Source: Posidonia oceanica
Taxonomy: Eukaryota > Streptophyta > Magnoliopsida > Alismatales > Posidoniaceae
Assembly: GCA_037176725.1 (NCBI GenBank)
Contig: JAZBRS010000023.1
Span: 24,919,001-24,983,000, forward strand
Direction: 5' to 3'
Length of the DNA: 64,000 nt
Made by a program: the position numbers and the translations under genes. Under the pieces are notes generated by a model, which ran no database searches, was not told where the DNA came from, and saw nothing but the letters and a program-made list of their open reading frames with translations. Positions 10,276 through 23,261 of this stretch are shown piece after piece; positions within the stretch are counted from its first letter, which is position 1; each line of letters starts with the position of its first letter.

Positions 10276-12110
10276 TTGTCGCCTCTAGAAATGGCAACTA
10301 GTCTAGTTGCCTCTTGGACAGGCAACGCAGCTCGTTGCCATTTAAATTGGCAACAAGTTTCATTAAACGTTTTCCCTATACTTTTAAGATCTCTCGCGTG
10401 ATATTTTGTCATCATAGGTTTCAATATAATATACGGGATTTTTATAAAGTTTTTAAATAATTTTTCCCATAATCATTAATATTTCTATGATTTTCCTAGC
10501 ACTTAAATACATGATATATCATATAAACCTTTAAAAATGACAATTAATTGAGGAAAATTCTAGAAAATTCCAGAAAAATGGATGACATGCTTTAAAATAA
10601 TATATCTTTATTTTGGTTAAAAAAACTTGGTTTAAAGTTAGTTATAACATTTTTAAATGCTATAACTATATTTAATTCAAAACAATATTTAAAAATAAAG
10701 ATAAATCTAGAATGTTCTAGTGGTTACAAATCTAGACTGAGTAAAAGTATTTGCAAAACTAATTAGCTTCTCCCACGAAATTATAGAATATATTATTTGT
10801 AAATTTAGTCCACTTGATTAGTAAGCTTGTGTTTAAATTTAAAATATCTTCTAAATATATTTTCGTTGGGGGAAAATTTCAAAAATGGAGAATAAGTATT
10901 AGACGGTTACTAGGTTCGTAACAAAATTAGTTTGGGATTTAAATTCTAAATAATTTTAGTTTTAGAGCTAGTTGACACTCCTAGAGGCGACTAGCTTAAA
11001 ATCATTATATTATTATTTTTTTAATGATTTTCTACGGTGAGAAAATGAAATATTTGCCCATTGTCGCCTCTACATGCGGCGATGAGCTAAAATATTTGAT
11101 TTAAAATTTTAAATTTTAAATTTAGGTTTAAATTTAAATCTAGATAATATGTGCTTGTCACCACTATATGCGGTGACGAGTTAAAATATCTGATTTTTTA
11201 TTTTAAATTTTAAATTTTTGATTTAAATTCAATATCTAGATATTATTCACTTGTGCTCCCACAAGTTCTAACGCCCAAGCTCTATCCGTGCCTCCACTTC
11301 CTCACTCCACAGCATACAGCACGAGGGAGAAGGGAGTATTTGATTCCAATCTACTTTTTATTTCATTATTGCATTCCTTAATTATGACCCATTGCATATG
11401 CATGCGGGGAACCACCCTCGGTTAGTATTAGTTGCATTTCTTTATGTTATTTCTTATTTATCTGATGTTGTTTATTACACCTGGACTTACCTAGATCTAT
11501 TCTCTTCGTTTGGAAGGAAAGGAAATCGCTCCCTAGCACGAGGACGCCGCCAAACAGCATCCTGCCGTTGATCCGGTGAGCCGACAACCCACACCCATCT
11601 ACATCTCCCGCAGGCACCTTGTCAGCCAGCTCCGTGAATCGACAAGTAGTGATCACTCAAGTCGTCGACGTCGTGGAAGCGCCGACTATTCCATCAACAC
11701 TCCCTCAAATTCCAACATCCACAGAAGCAAAGACTATATTTGCTGCACATGAGTGAAGGTACATCTGTTAAATCTCATATAAATCAGTTCAGTTCAATTA
11801 TCATGGACCTAAGTAACACTGATGTGAAGATAGATGATGAGGATCAAGTATTGTTATTGTTATGTTCTTTGTCTTCCTCTTATAAGAATTTTTGGGAGAC
11901 TCTACTATATGGTTGAAAATCCATTACTTGACACCAGTGAAAGCAAAGGTAAAGTCCTAACTGCAAGAGGATGAACTTCAAAACGTGACTCTAATGGCAA
12001 AAAGAAGAACAAGTTTAGATCTAAGTCAAGAAACAAGAATAAGTACTATAACTATTGCAAGAAGAAGGGATACATCAAGGATGTGTGCTACAAACTTCAG
12101 AATCGAAAGA

Positions 12111-13165
12111 ATGACAAGAATAGTCAAAAAGAAGATTCAGCCAATGTTACTATTGCAGATGTAGATTCAAACGATTTTGTTTATTCAGCCGATTATGTAC
12201 CAAGATCAATGGAAAATTGGATCATTGACTCAAATGCCACCTACCACATGTGTCCAAACATAAATTGGTTTTCCACCTACAGTCCTACTGCAAGTGGAGT
12301 CATATTAATGGGAAATTATTCTCCATGCAAAGCTATTGGCATAGGTACGGTAAAGATTTAGATGCATGATGGGATTGTGAAGGTACTACTGCATGTTCTA
12401 CATTTTCCAGATCTGGCAAAGAACCTGATTTCGTTAGGCACCCTCGAGATTAATGGGTGCAAGTTTATAGGAGAGAATGGAATTATGAAGATTTCTAGAG
12501 ACGCTTTTACTGTCATGAAGCCCAGAAGATCTGGATCTCTTTACGTCTTGCAAGGAAAGCCATTTACAACAACTACTATTGTTTCAATATCATCTGTGTT
12601 AAAAGAAAATACTATCAAGTTGTAGCATTTGAGATTGGGACACATGAGCGAGAAGAGCATGCCCATGCTCAGTAAAAGGGGACTCCTTTGTGGATAGAGT
12701 ACAGGAAAGATGGATTTTTTGCGAGCATTGTGTGTTTGCCGAGCAAAAGTGTGTCAATTTCAATACAACAGTATATAAAATCAAAGGAACTTTGGATTAC
12801 ATCTATTATGATTTGTGGGATCCTTCACGTGCTCCTTCAAAAGGTAATGTAAGATATATGCTAACCTTTATTGATAATTTTTCCAGAAAGGTTTGGGTCT
12901 ACATGCTGAAACACAAGGATGAAGTGTTCACGCAATTCAAGCAGTGGAAAGCACTAATTGAGAAACAGACAGGAAAGAAGATCAAGAGGCTGATAATAGA
13001 TAATGGGTTGCAGTTTTGTTCGTCTGAGTTCAATGAATTTTACAAGAATGAAGGCATTGTTAGACATAGAATTGTCAAACACACCACAACAAAATAGAGT
13101 TACAGAGCGTATGAACCATACTCTTCTGGAAAGGACTCGTTGTTTAATGTTAGTTTGTTGAAGAA
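12111..13165 (+). pseudogene. Copia pol: protease, GAG-pre-integrase and start of integrase, decayed
   Basis: The protease region reads WIIDSNATYHMCPNINWF, where the usual catalytic DSG has become DSN. The pre-integrase zinc region follows (HLRLGHMSEKSMPMLSKRG), with a stop in place of the usual first tryptophan. Then comes the integrase core, with DLWDPSRAP, YMLTFIDNFSRKVWVYML and IDNGLQFCSSEFNEF (first two catalytic Asp regions). Stops at 12359, 12623 and 13095 divide it. In Copia elements this polyprotein matures gag and inserts the cDNA. The sequence breaks at 13165 and continues at 30059. Confidence 0.85.
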
Positions 13166-14019
13166 TACTACTAGAATTTCTAAATTTTATGAGGACTATT
13201 AATGAATATAATGTAAGGATTTATCCTTACAAATTTATAACAAGGACTTAACGAAGACATGTACTCGCAATGTCTAGCTAAACATCAAATTTCCACACAC
13301 GCGCCTTGTCCCTCTTTACCCCGTTCCTTTCCCACCGCTCCCAAATCCCCACGACCACCTCCCCAAACCAAACCCTTCCTCTCGCTCCCACCATCCAGCT
13401 CCCCCTTCCTCTTCCTCCCAGATCCAACTCGATCTCCCTAAATCCCCATCCTCCTCCTCCTCCTCCTCCTCCTCCTCCTCCCTCTCTCCCTCAAGATCGA
13501 GTCCCTCTGCTGGAAGCTCTCCATAACGCTGCGTCTCGCCTGCTTCCGCCATTCGCCCGGCACACTCTTCCTCGTCTATCAGGTTTGCCACCAATTCACT
13601 CCAGTTCCGTTTCTTCTCTTCTTATTTTTTTTTTCGGTTTTCAAACCGATCTTGCCCTCCCCCCATTGTGCGCAGAGGAGCTAGTCGTCCATCGCGAAGG
13701 AGGTGGTTGGGGTGATCAAGCAGAAGCTTCCTGTCGAAAACGTGAGTTGTTGTTGGTCTCTAGGGTTTTTTTGGGCGTGTTCAATGGTTTTCTGTCTGTG
13801 GTGGCATAGTTGTTGCCGATTGTTTGGTTGTGGTGAAGGTTGAGGAGGAAGAGGAGTTGAGCTCGGGGTCGTTGGCGGCCAAAGCGGTGGAGTGTGGGCT
13901 GAAGTCTCTTCTGCTTAATGAGGGATGGAGGTGCGTGGGGGAAAGTTGCTTTGTATACTCGACCTTTTCCAATGGCAAGGAGAGGAGGCACCTCCTGGCA
14001 TTAAATGTGGTACAGTAGA

Positions 14020-15250
14020 TGACGCTCTTCTATTATTTTCGTTACTTTTGGTGTTTTTCTTTGGAAGAAAAACGTTTCTTTGGTACATTTCAATGTTTCG
14101 TTTGGAAATGTAATTTTCAATATTTTTGGATGATTTCACGATGTTACCTATTTTTGGAGTTTAAAATCTGCTTATTGGCTAAAATGGAATTCAAAAGCCG
14201 AAAGCCTGAAATTTGCTTCCCATTTAGAATTAGTCATAGTCTCATAGACTAGTCAAGTGGAGTTGATGGAGAAGCAGCACTTTAGGTGCTTTTGTTTATT
14301 AGCTGAATGGGGTATCGCTTCCTGACCATACTCAGATATTTTAGCTGAATCTAAAAGCTACAACAGCAGCAAACACATCTTAAGAATGAAAGCACCAACT
14401 AACTGTAATAGAAGAATAAAGTACACTATGATAAATAGGGAAGCAACCTCTCATTCTGTATAAGGCCATTGCTTGTATCACACAAGAAAATTGCCAACAA
14501 AGAAATACTTGTTTGTTCTTTCTCAACTATATTCTAATTATCTAGGCAACAAATTCTTGGTACATATCTTTTGCCTGTAGGAATCATCTCAATTTAGATA
14601 GAGAGTTATAGACTACATGCTTATTCTTTGTGGTCTTCATGCTTTCTACTTGATACGTGGAGCAACTAGAAAGAATTATGTCCACTTGCCATAGAATTTC
14701 AAACCAACATCTGCATTTCTGGATCAGTTAAATATTTCTTCATCAGTGTATTTCAATTTAAATAATCAGAATGTCTAACTTCAATGCAGCTATTAAGATA
14801 ATTGATATCTCTGTCTATTGGAAATAGATATGATAATTCTTTGAAAGAAGTTCAAATTTTAATAGATTTTGGTGAGGTGTATAGTTGTTGTTCACTTTGT
14901 ATTATATTGCCACAGTTGCTTCATAAGTCAATCTGATCTCAATTCTAGTCTAAGCAAACTATTTATTGCATTAATCAGTCTTTCTGCAGCAAAACTTATT
15001 ATGTGTCATTTTTTATTTTGGATAAGTCAATCCTTAATAAAATGGTTTTCTTACTTAGCTTTGTGTATTCCAGTTACCTTGTTTTGAATGTTGAATATAT
15101 GAGTAAAATGTTGACCATCTCTGATTATTCTTTAGTATTTCTTCTTCACTTTCAAGTTTCAACTTTAACTACAGAGTGTACAGTCACACATAGTTTCCCC
15201 TGATGTGGTCCGATTCAACAGATTTGAGGTTCTACCTTGCATAAATATAA
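14020..15250. other. CACTA body, probable intron of the captured gene
   Basis: AT-rich sequence with no coding signal between the first captured exon and the Sirevirus insertion site. It begins directly after the probable donor site at 14010 and ends with the TATAA target at 15246-15250. Confidence 0.45.
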
Positions 15251-16399
15251 TGTTGGATCAAATGACTTTTCTAGAGGGGGGTGAATAGAGATTAAACTAA
15301 TATATATTTACTATTTATTCTTTTAAATATAAACAAGTGAATCTCAAGTTGTTCTAAATAATCAAAGCATACACAGAAAGAGGGAGAGAAATAATGAAAC
15401 AATATAACAACAAGTTATAGTGGTTCGGTCAAATCCCGGCTTAGTCCACTCTCTCAAGATCACCTTGAGGTTCCTTAATCTTTAAACCAAAAGATACACT
15501 TACTTGATTGTTGAAAAGTTCCTTCAACAAATCCTTGCAACGTCACGTTGTCCCTTCTCCACCTTGGAGAAGACTATTTTTGGTGAATTGTACAGTTACA
15601 GATTGTATCCTCTTTTTGCCAAGCACGGAAGTAGAGAATCAGCGTAGTTGCTCAAGTATGGCTTGGGAAGCTCTTAAAGGTGGAATTGAAGCTCTTTACT
15701 ATAGTATGAGACCTTAGTATGTTAGAATATGAAGGTGTACCCTTGGAGGTTCAATATGGGTCCTATTTATAAGAAAAAATCCAACCCAAGTGTGTCTCTA
15801 ACGACTAGAAAATCTTCTCCAACGTTCTGAAATGACTAGTTAAACGAAGCGCCAAAATTCGTCGGAACGCCGTTTGAATCCGCAGTTTTTCCAACTCACG
15901 ACCAAAATGGAGCGCCGTTCTGGACCGAAGTGCCGTTCAATGTTACTCTTCAACGGAGTGCCGTTTTGGCACGTTTCTTCTTAGCTTTCGTCCAACACCT
16001 TGCGGCCCATTACTGTAGAGTCCCTTACCAAAACGGAACGCTTAGAACGGAGCGCCGTTTATGGACTTTGAAGCACATTCTGTTTAGATAATTTGTATAC
16101 CTAATTTCTATACAATTGATCTATCTTATAAGATCATTTTACACCTTTACAATCTTTTACAAGCAATCATAAATAAATTTACAACATTTATAACTAAATT
16201 GCATACACCCTGTTTTTCTATCCTTCAGCATATATTTTAGTTTTCTTGGATGCTCTGAATATGATTGTAATCACTTTGTTCTTCTTTTGCATCTCATATT
16301 GAATCATGTTATATAATTATCAAATAATCATGTTAAGTATATAAAATCATATCATATTTATCATCAAAATAACATATACATTTGGAGTATTTTCCAACA
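15251..16399 (-). repeat. Sirevirus 3' LTR (1149 bp)
   Basis: It runs from TGTTGG to CCAACA. The half from 15826 to 16399 matches 25361-25923 with scattered substitutions (for example ATGACTAGTTAAACGAAGCG against ACGACTAGTTAAACGAAGCG). The middle repeats words of the type GGAGCGCCGTT and GGAACGC several times. Confidence 0.88.
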
Positions 16400-16416
16400 A
16401 TCTCCTCCTTTTTTAT
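16400..16416 (-). other. Sirevirus polypurine tract
   Basis: On the minus strand AAAAAAGGAGGAGAT lies directly against the 3' LTR start. This is the expected place and composition for the plus-strand DNA primer, and it confirms the minus orientation of the element. Confidence 0.8.
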
Positions 16417-17498
16417 GATGACAAAAATTATAACTTATATGCTCCTCCTATCAATATGCATACTGAAATATGTTAAAGATAACAAGTGTTAACTCTATTA
16501 TGTATGCTCTCCCTATTTTTTATAGTCTGTACATAGCCTTAATTCTAAAATTTTGCTTATATGTTTTATATCATCTGTATATATGCAAAGTGTTTCATAG
16601 CATATATATTTCATATCATTTTATAGCATGTCTTTAATTCTCCTTCTTTTTTGTCATAAACAAAAATAAGCATACTATAATTACCTAAAATCGATTTTGT
16701 TCAAAAACAACCATAGGAAGCACAACATCAGTATACTTTTTGGAGAAATAGGTTTATGAGGATCATAGTAGATATTTATAACTAGAATCATAGTTATAGT
16801 TCTAAATTCTGGAATATTGTCATACTAGAATCATAAGTTTTAAAGCCAATATATTTAAAGCAAGTTTTATACTTATGATATTAACAGAAACTTATGGTAG
16901 ATGCTATTTATTTATCTCCCCCTCACTTCAAGCATATAAACTCATAAACCTTTAAATCATCTTGAAGGGTATCAATAGTAAGGATTTTTTTTTTTTAAAT
17001 GCCAATTTTTGAGTGCTCATTATGTTCCCTTATTTACCAAGCATGCATAACAAAAATCATGTAAAGCAATATTATATATCAATATACGCATAGGCAAATT
17101 TCAAGTATTTAATAGACATGAATCATGTAATTTGATTTCATATATCATACACCATTTGTAAGATTAATAACTACATATACAAAGCAAAAATGAATGAAAC
17201 ACACCATTCATATACCATTCATTCACAAGTTTCATAAAAGTGAATGAAATACTTCATTCATTAAACTAGATTTAAGGTAAAATGTCAGAGTTTGATCCAT
17301 TTTCAATGAAAGTAAAGGTTACACCACAAGATAGTCAATACAACAAAAGATACAAATATGTTTCATTGAGGGAATCTATCACGTAGATATCCCATGATGT
17401 CATCCATTTTTTGCTCAAGTTCGGTTGATCGGCGAGCAGACTTAATGTTGTATTCATCCAATCATGTAGATATAGAATCAATTTGTTTCTAAAGCGAA
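16417..17498. other. Sirevirus 3' non-coding region
   Basis: AT-rich sequence between the envelope-like ORF and the polypurine tract. It contains additional minus-strand purine runs (for example GGGGGAGATAAATA near 16910-16925), consistent with the several polypurine tracts seen in this lineage. No gene. Confidence 0.55.
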
Positions 17499-18583
17499 TC
17501 AAACTGATCCTGGAGACTCTTTCTTCATCGGACCCTTCAGAACTTCAGAACTGGATTCCTCAGGAGCAGGAGCTTGGGAAGATGAAGGCCGAATACTTTT
17601 AAGTGCTTTGACACGTTCAAAGGCTTGTTCCATTTTTGCAACTACAGATGCTCCTAAGGGTTTGGCTTTTACAGTTAGGTCTGATTGATTGGATAATGGG
17701 ACATTATAATGTTCAAACAGATATGTTAAACAAGGTCCATAAAAGAGTTTTGTTTTTATGTGGGTCATATTGTGGATCAAAAGCTTAGCCCAATTAACTA
17801 AAATTTTATTTGTTATAGCATATACCGCCTTGCAACAAAGTTCACTGAGCTCGTCATGGTGTCCTTTCTTTTGACAACGTTGGCGGCTAATATGTATGCT
17901 ATTAACCTATATTGTTTATTTAGTTGATTGAGTCTGTTTGGTTTAAATGCACTTCTTTTATTTAGTGAAATAGATTTATTTACATCCTGATAGTTTCAAC
18001 CTAATTCTTCAAAAGTCAAGGAAATGTCTATGTCTAAGGAAGGAATTTTCAAGAGTTGGTCAAGTAGGACATCATCAAAAGGAATATCTATGCCTAACAG
18101 ATAAGATTCACAGGCATATTTAGAGGATGATAAATTTGCATAAAAATGGGAAACTAAGTGGGGAAAATATTTACGGTCTCCTACGCAAGTTAGAAATGAA
18201 ACAAGATTTTGAAATTGAAATAGGGGTTCAATGGAAGGCAATTCGTGGATTAATACCCTTCTTCTCGTGAGCATTTCCGTATTTGCATAGCAACTATGAT
18301 GAAGCTTGGCCGCGTCGTCGTCCACAAAGTTGAAGAACTGAGTGGCTTCCTCGTCGGAGGAAGAGGATGAGGCCGGCATGGAGGCTTGCTTCCTCTTAGG
18401 GCGAGAAGACATGAATTTCTTGGGCGGCATTGTGTTGGGAGAGACGAAGGAGGCCGGATCCGACGAGAGGAGAGGCTCGCGAGGTGTTTTTGGGGAGGAA
18501 GGGAGAGGGTCGGAGGTCGGCGGCTCGTTAGGGTTTAGAGGGGTAAGGAGTCGTTGGTTTGAAATCCCTAACTTATAACACAT
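17499..18583 (-). pseudogene. Sirevirus envelope-like ORF, decayed
   Basis: The ATG at 18583 opens 195 codons with a Pro/Ser-rich and then basic start (MPPKKFMSSRPKRKQ), followed by MLTRRRVLIHELPSIEPLF and FYANLSSSKYACESYLLGID. A TAG that replaces a tryptophan codon ends this part at 17996. The same frame then continues (NYQDVNKSISLNKRSAFKPN) towards 17780, and a further open stretch (17780-17499) holds a coiled-coil-like segment. Position between pol and the 3' LTR and overall character match the envelope-like protein of Sireviruses, whose function is unknown. The element is dead, so only a relic remains. Confidence 0.72.
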
Positions 18584-18677
18584 TTTACGATAAAAATGGT
18601 ACGCTGTTTTTTAGCGGAGCTTCGTTTTAAGGATTAAAATAATTCATAAGGCACTGAATCGGAACATCGAAACACAC

Positions 18678-18850
18678 CAGTGCTCCGTGGCAAGAAAAAA
18701 CAGTGTTCCATTTTCCATCAGTGCTCCGGGTCAGGAAAAATGGTGTTCCGTTTTCCACCGGCGCTCCGAGTCAGGGAAAAATGGAGCTCCGTTTTATACT
18801 AGCGTTCCGAATCAGGGAATTTTGGAGTTCCGTTTTCAATCGGTGCTCCG
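18678..18850. repeat. About 41-bp tandem repeat, four units, between Sirevirus pol and envelope-like ORF
   Basis: The units carry AGTGCTCCGGGTCAGG followed by AAAAATGGTGTTCCGTTTT. Copies start near 18679, 18718, 18759 and 18800. GTTCCGTTTT words also recur in the element LTR. Confidence 0.78.
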
Positions 18851-19050
18851 AAAAAATTCTAAGGATAAAATACATAAATTTTTTACTGTAGGAATGGCAT
18901 GCCGTTTTTGAATGAAGTTCTGAACCAAAGTTTTAAAATCAATATTTATATTGTATCTTCAATTTTGCTTATCCCTAAATCCCTTTTAATTTTTACAAAT
19001 TGGGTTTCATCTAAGGGTTTTGTAAATATATCAGCTAACTGTTCCTTAGT

Positions 19051-20175
19051 TCAAATAAATTCTAATTTTATATCATTTTTTGTGATATGATCTCTCAAAA
19101 AATAATGTCTTACTTCAATGTGTTTTGTTTTTGAGTGATGTATTGGATTTTTGGACAAATTAATAGTGCTTGTGTTATCACAAAATAATTGTGTATTTTC
19201 AAATAATAATTTGTAATCTTTTAGAGTTTGTTGCATCCAAAAAACTTGAGCACAACAGCATCCAGCTGCAATATACTCAACTTCTATGGTAGATAGTGCA
19301 ACACTGTTTTGATTTTTGCAAAACCAAGATACTAGAAAGTGTCTTAGAAATTGACATGTGCCACTAGTACTTTTCCTATCAGTTTTACAGCCCGCATAGT
19401 CTGCATCACTATATGCAGTTAAATCTAAGTTTAAGTTTCTAGAGTAATGAAGTCTATAATCCCTAGATCCCTGTAAATATTTGAGGATTCTTTTTACAGC
19501 AGTTAAATGTGATTTCATAGGGGAGGCTTGGAATCTGGCGCATAGACATACACTAAAGATTATGTCCGGCCGACTTGCAGTTAAATAGAGTAAGGATCCT
19601 ATCATTCTCTTATAAAGTTTTTGATCTACTTTCATTCCATTTTCATTCTTGTCAAGTCAACATGAAGTGCTCATAGGAGTTTTGGCAACCTTAGAATTTT
19701 CCATGGCAAATTTTTTTAGAAGTTCATTTGTATATTTTTCTTGATTTATAAATATTCCATTTTTTGTTTGTTTTATTTGTAATCCTAAAAAGAATGTTAG
19801 TTCTCCTATCATGCACATCTCAAATTCTTTTTGCATGCTTTTAGAAAATTGTTCACATAATTTTTCATTTGTAGATCCAAAGATTATATCATCTACATAG
19901 ATTTGAGCAATCAAAATGTCATTGTTTACATTCTTGATAAACAATGTTGTATCTACAATTCCAATTGAGAATCCATCATCTATTAGGAACTTTTTTAGCC
20001 TATCATACCAAGCTCTAGGAGCTTGTTTAAGTCCATATAAGACTTTATTTAGTTTGAACACATGATCTAGATTTTGTTCATTTTCAAATCCTGGAGGTTA
20101 CTTGACATAAACCTCTTCTTCAATAATTCCATTTAAGAAAGAACTCTTTACGTCCATTTGGAATAATTTGACTCA
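19051..20175 (-). pseudogene. Sirevirus reverse transcriptase and RNase H, C-terminal part of pol
   Basis: Reading down from about 20175 the minus strand gives FLNGIIEEEVYVK, LNKVLYGLKQAPRAWYDRL, then the polymerase box YVDDIIFGSTNE and FFLGLQIKQTKNGIFINQ. After one stop near 19656 follow YKRMIGSLLYLTASRPDI and the RNase H motifs YSDADYAGCKTDRKSTSG and HIEVRHYFLRDHI. This order and the YVDD box are those of Ty1/Copia reverse transcriptase, which copies element RNA into DNA. The upstream half of pol is lost. The 5' breakpoint near 20175 is where Copia similarity stops and Gypsy-type sequence begins. Confidence 0.88.
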
Positions 20176-21222
20176 TCCTTCTTTACATTTGACTCACATG
20201 TACCTTGTGTTTGTGAAAATAGTCCTTAACAATGATTTTAAGTCCAACCTGAGCACATTTTCATCTCATTTGAATAATTTAGAGAACTTTATTCTTGCTT
20301 TCTTAGGTTTTTTTTGGCTACCTATTTATCGAGCTTTAGGTCGGTGATTCCCTAACCAGATGACTTTAGAACCACAGGTGTTGAGACACCTCTAAGGACT
20401 TAATCACTCAAGTAATCAAGGCCACAAAGACAAGATTTTTCTTTTCCATGCTTTTGTCCTCCAAACACCTTTTTACGTGAATATCCAATGCTTCCTGAGG
20501 CACAGTTACCTAGTTACTTAGTGATTGTTAAACTTTCAGTAATCTCTTTTTTTTTCTCTTTTTCTCTTTTGATGCTCTGGTGTTTTAGGTCTTCCTTTAT
20601 TCTCCATAGTCAAGGACTAAAGTGTAAGTGCAAGATAAGGTACACATGTGTTTAAGGATAATTCAGATGATGTTATTTTTTAGATTTTGTCTCCACTCTA
20701 GGGTTTGAGAGATTCCATTCTATTAGTTTTACCTTTGAATTCCAACTCAAAGTCACTTATCTACCCCTAGCTAGTTAAATTATTACCGATAATTCCTAAT
20801 TTATTTATTTTTTTGTTTTATTTATTTATATATATTTTTCTTTATTTTTATAGAAAAGATACACAAAAGATTCTAATTAAAAAAATGAAAAGAAATTTTT
20901 TTTGTACATACAACTCTAACTCTAAGAAAACTTTTTTATTTTTAATTTTTTTATTATTTTTTTTAAATAAAATGTCACACAAAAAATTCTAACTAAAGAA
21001 AATGAAAAAGACGTAAAGAAGACTCCCCCATACTTAAACCATGCATTGTCCTCAATGTATGCAACAATTGATATGATCAATGAAAATCAATTAAAATTAG
21101 AACAATGATACCGGGATGGAGTGCTTCTGCTGCTAAGAAAAGAAAAGTTATGTACATTTTATACATATTCACAATTGAGGTGCATGAAAATCCAAGACCT
21201 CATCAATCTCTGGGGTACAATC

Positions 21223-22086
21223 TCAATTTGGCCAAGGAAGCGGTCGGACTTTTGCAATTTCTTTTTTGGCCTGTTCAAGCCACCATTGGACTTCTCTCAA
21301 TCGGGCTTCATGAATTTCCCAAGGAGATGGAATTAGATCGGATAAACCTATGTAATTTAATTGAGTATGGAATGAAGGCTTGAATTCATAATCGACTAGA
21401 GCTGAATGATATGGCTTGACACATAGCTCTAATGGTCCTATAGTAGATGGTAATGATGAGGGCTTGGGTGGAGACATAAGAACGATAGGTTGAGGTTTTT
21501 TCGCAATAGAATCACTTGAAAGGGAAACCTCTGTAATGAATTGGTCTACCTGGCCAACCGGTTTTTTAGTGGGCTCATCTACTTGGACTTGGCTTTCTAC
21601 TTCAGACATTATTTGGACAGTACAGGGTTGATCAGGGGAGTTTACATGTTGAGTAAGAAAGTTCTATTCCTCTCTCTCTATTATATCATTGATTAGTTAA
21701 CCTAACTGCGTTTCTATACGAGCTATGGCATGAGTGTTGGCAGTTATGTTGATAGAGGTTTGTATATTTGCTTCCACTAGCTCTTTTAGGCTCTTTTTTA
21801 GACTTGTTAATCTAATTTCATCTTCTTGTTGCCAATCTAGAAGAGGGAAGGTTGAGTTGTATTGTAGGTCTGAATATGGATAAGGTTCAAAGTCATGATA
21901 TTGGACTTCATTGAAGCTAGACCTTCCAACACATGATCTTTGGGTCCATAAGAAATCAGGTTGACCCCAATTTAAATTGTAATTCAAAGCATAAGGGTCA
22001 CTTGACTCATTCCAAGGTCTTTGGATCTCATAATTGAATTGTTCAAATCTATATCCAACTTGATTCATTGTATACTCCTTCAACAT
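21223..22086 (-). pseudogene. Gag-like protein remnant of the LARD-like element
   Basis: There are two open stretches. The first (22086-21697) reads MNQVGYRFEQFNYE, LNWGQPDFLWTQ and ends with ITANTHAIARIETQLG, a motif common at the end of the conserved gag segment in Athila/Tat-like Gypsy elements. The second (21609-21223) reads KPYHSALVDYEFKPSF and DLIPSPWEIHEARLREVQWW and stops near 21223. A stop separates them. The protein would act in particle assembly if intact. There is no zinc knuckle and no protease. Identification rests on the IARIETQ motif and the position after the Gypsy primer site. Confidence 0.5.
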
Positions 22087-23261
22087 ATGAATATCTATCT
22101 CTTAGGGTTCAGGATAAGAATTTTAATTCTTCAACCATTTTTAAATTATTGGGTTCGAATTTGAAAGTGAAATTTATAACCCAAATTAGTGTAACCGACT
22201 GACACAGATTGGAGATGACGAAACCCTAAAGAAGATGAGAAGATTCTAGGAGATGAGAAGTGAAATCTTGATTCTATAAATAGGAGAGATGAAGTAACCT
22301 AGTCTAGCATACAATTCAAAGAAGCCTTAGAAATAAGGTTGACCTAAAAATAACTAGACAGTTCCTAACTTCCAAGTTAACATTCGAGATTCTCAAATCA
22401 AAATTCTCTAATCCAATTAGCCAGATCAGTGGAGAAAAGTGGGAGGTTCCCTGTGTTTGAGCACGGATCTAATTAAATAACCACTTGTCTTTTAAGGTGT
22501 AAGTTTGTGAACCACTTTTTTAGACACTAAGTAGGAAAAGAATTTTAAATTTGATTCACTTTTAAGTTTCCTTGTCCTATTGAGCTCGAATCTTAGAGGC
22601 CAATGTCTACTTGATTTTAATTTAGGCTTGGGTAAATGTTTTATGCTTGATATTGTTGTTTTTGGGTTAAGAAATGGTGATGAAATCCCTACCTTATATT
22701 GTGCTATGGGTTATATCCTTAGGTACTTTGATATATGATATACAATCATTGATGCACAAACAAGTTGTTCTCTCTTACAAATTACGTGCTTTAATATGCA
22801 AGAAATTAAGATAAAAACACGTACCTTTCCTCCAGTAATCTCCAACAATAAAATAATTAGATATATGATGTATGCTCTAAAAACAGGTTTCTAATCTTAT
22901 CATGAAATCTTTTTAATTTGATTTTTTTTTTGATTTTTAAATTAGTGAACAAGAAAAAACAGAAATAGAGACAATAACTAAACCCTAAATCAAGATTCTA
23001 GAAAAAATCAGGAATAAATGAAATTAAAACTACGGAGAAAATATCTCACCCAAGCGCCCAGTAGGCGCTGGAAGTGCAGTCTGGCGCCTAGGAGGCGCCC
23101 TTGATTCTTTGAAACTTCTGAAAATTAATTCCTGATTCTTCTGATCTCTAACTAAATATCCTGTAAGATTAGTATAACGAAACAAATATATATATTTTTT
23201 TATATAAAAACAGGGAGAAAGAAATAACCGATAATAACTCAATGTTATAAAAACACTATTC

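Larger units (their letters stand above)
9562..11723. mobile_element. Solo LTR (Gypsy-type) inserted in Copia gag
   Basis: This 2162-bp segment begins TGTAGATATCCCATTTT and ends CATCCACA. It is flanked by the 5-bp duplication GAAGC at 9557-9561 and 11724-11728. Removing it restores continuous gag sequence. The TGTAGA(T/C)A(T/C)CCC start is like that of the LTR at 49493 and of long-LTR chromovirus families. There is no internal domain or second LTR, so it is best read as a solo LTR left by recombination. Two internal tandem repeats are listed separately. Confidence 0.85.
9252..12110 (+). pseudogene. Copia gag, split by a solo LTR
   Basis: The ATG at 9252 opens about 100 codons of Copia gag (MKIEKYDLDVNFGLWQIKMK; later LWLKLENLYMMKTL, the UBN2-type gag region). 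The frame is cut at 9561 and resumes at 11724 with LYLLHMSEGTSVKSHINQF and DEDQVLLLLCSL. It then reaches a zinc-knuckle region around 12045-12100 (NYCKKKGYIKDVCYK), in which one histidine position is lost. Gag would package the element RNA. A stop after the ETLLYG motif and the inserted LTR make it non-functional. Neighbouring protease and integrase follow in the usual Copia order. Confidence 0.8.
8881..13165 (+). mobile_element. Copia LTR retrotransposon, left part (LTR end, gag, protease, integrase start)
   Basis: An LTR-like end, ...TTCCCTAACA, stops at 9200, followed by the primer-binding site and decayed gag-pol on the plus strand. The element is interrupted by a solo LTR (9562-11723) and split inside integrase by the CACTA at 13166-30058. 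Coding sequence resumes at 30059. The left limit of the LTR is uncertain. The 3' part (reverse transcriptase, RNase H, 3' LTR) was not found. Confidence 0.78.

Noticed and set aside
13306..13809. 167-codon Pro-rich frame at the start of the captured gene
   Set aside because: It runs over a (CCT)n repeat and a probable intron. It is better read as leader sequence of the captured fragment than as protein.
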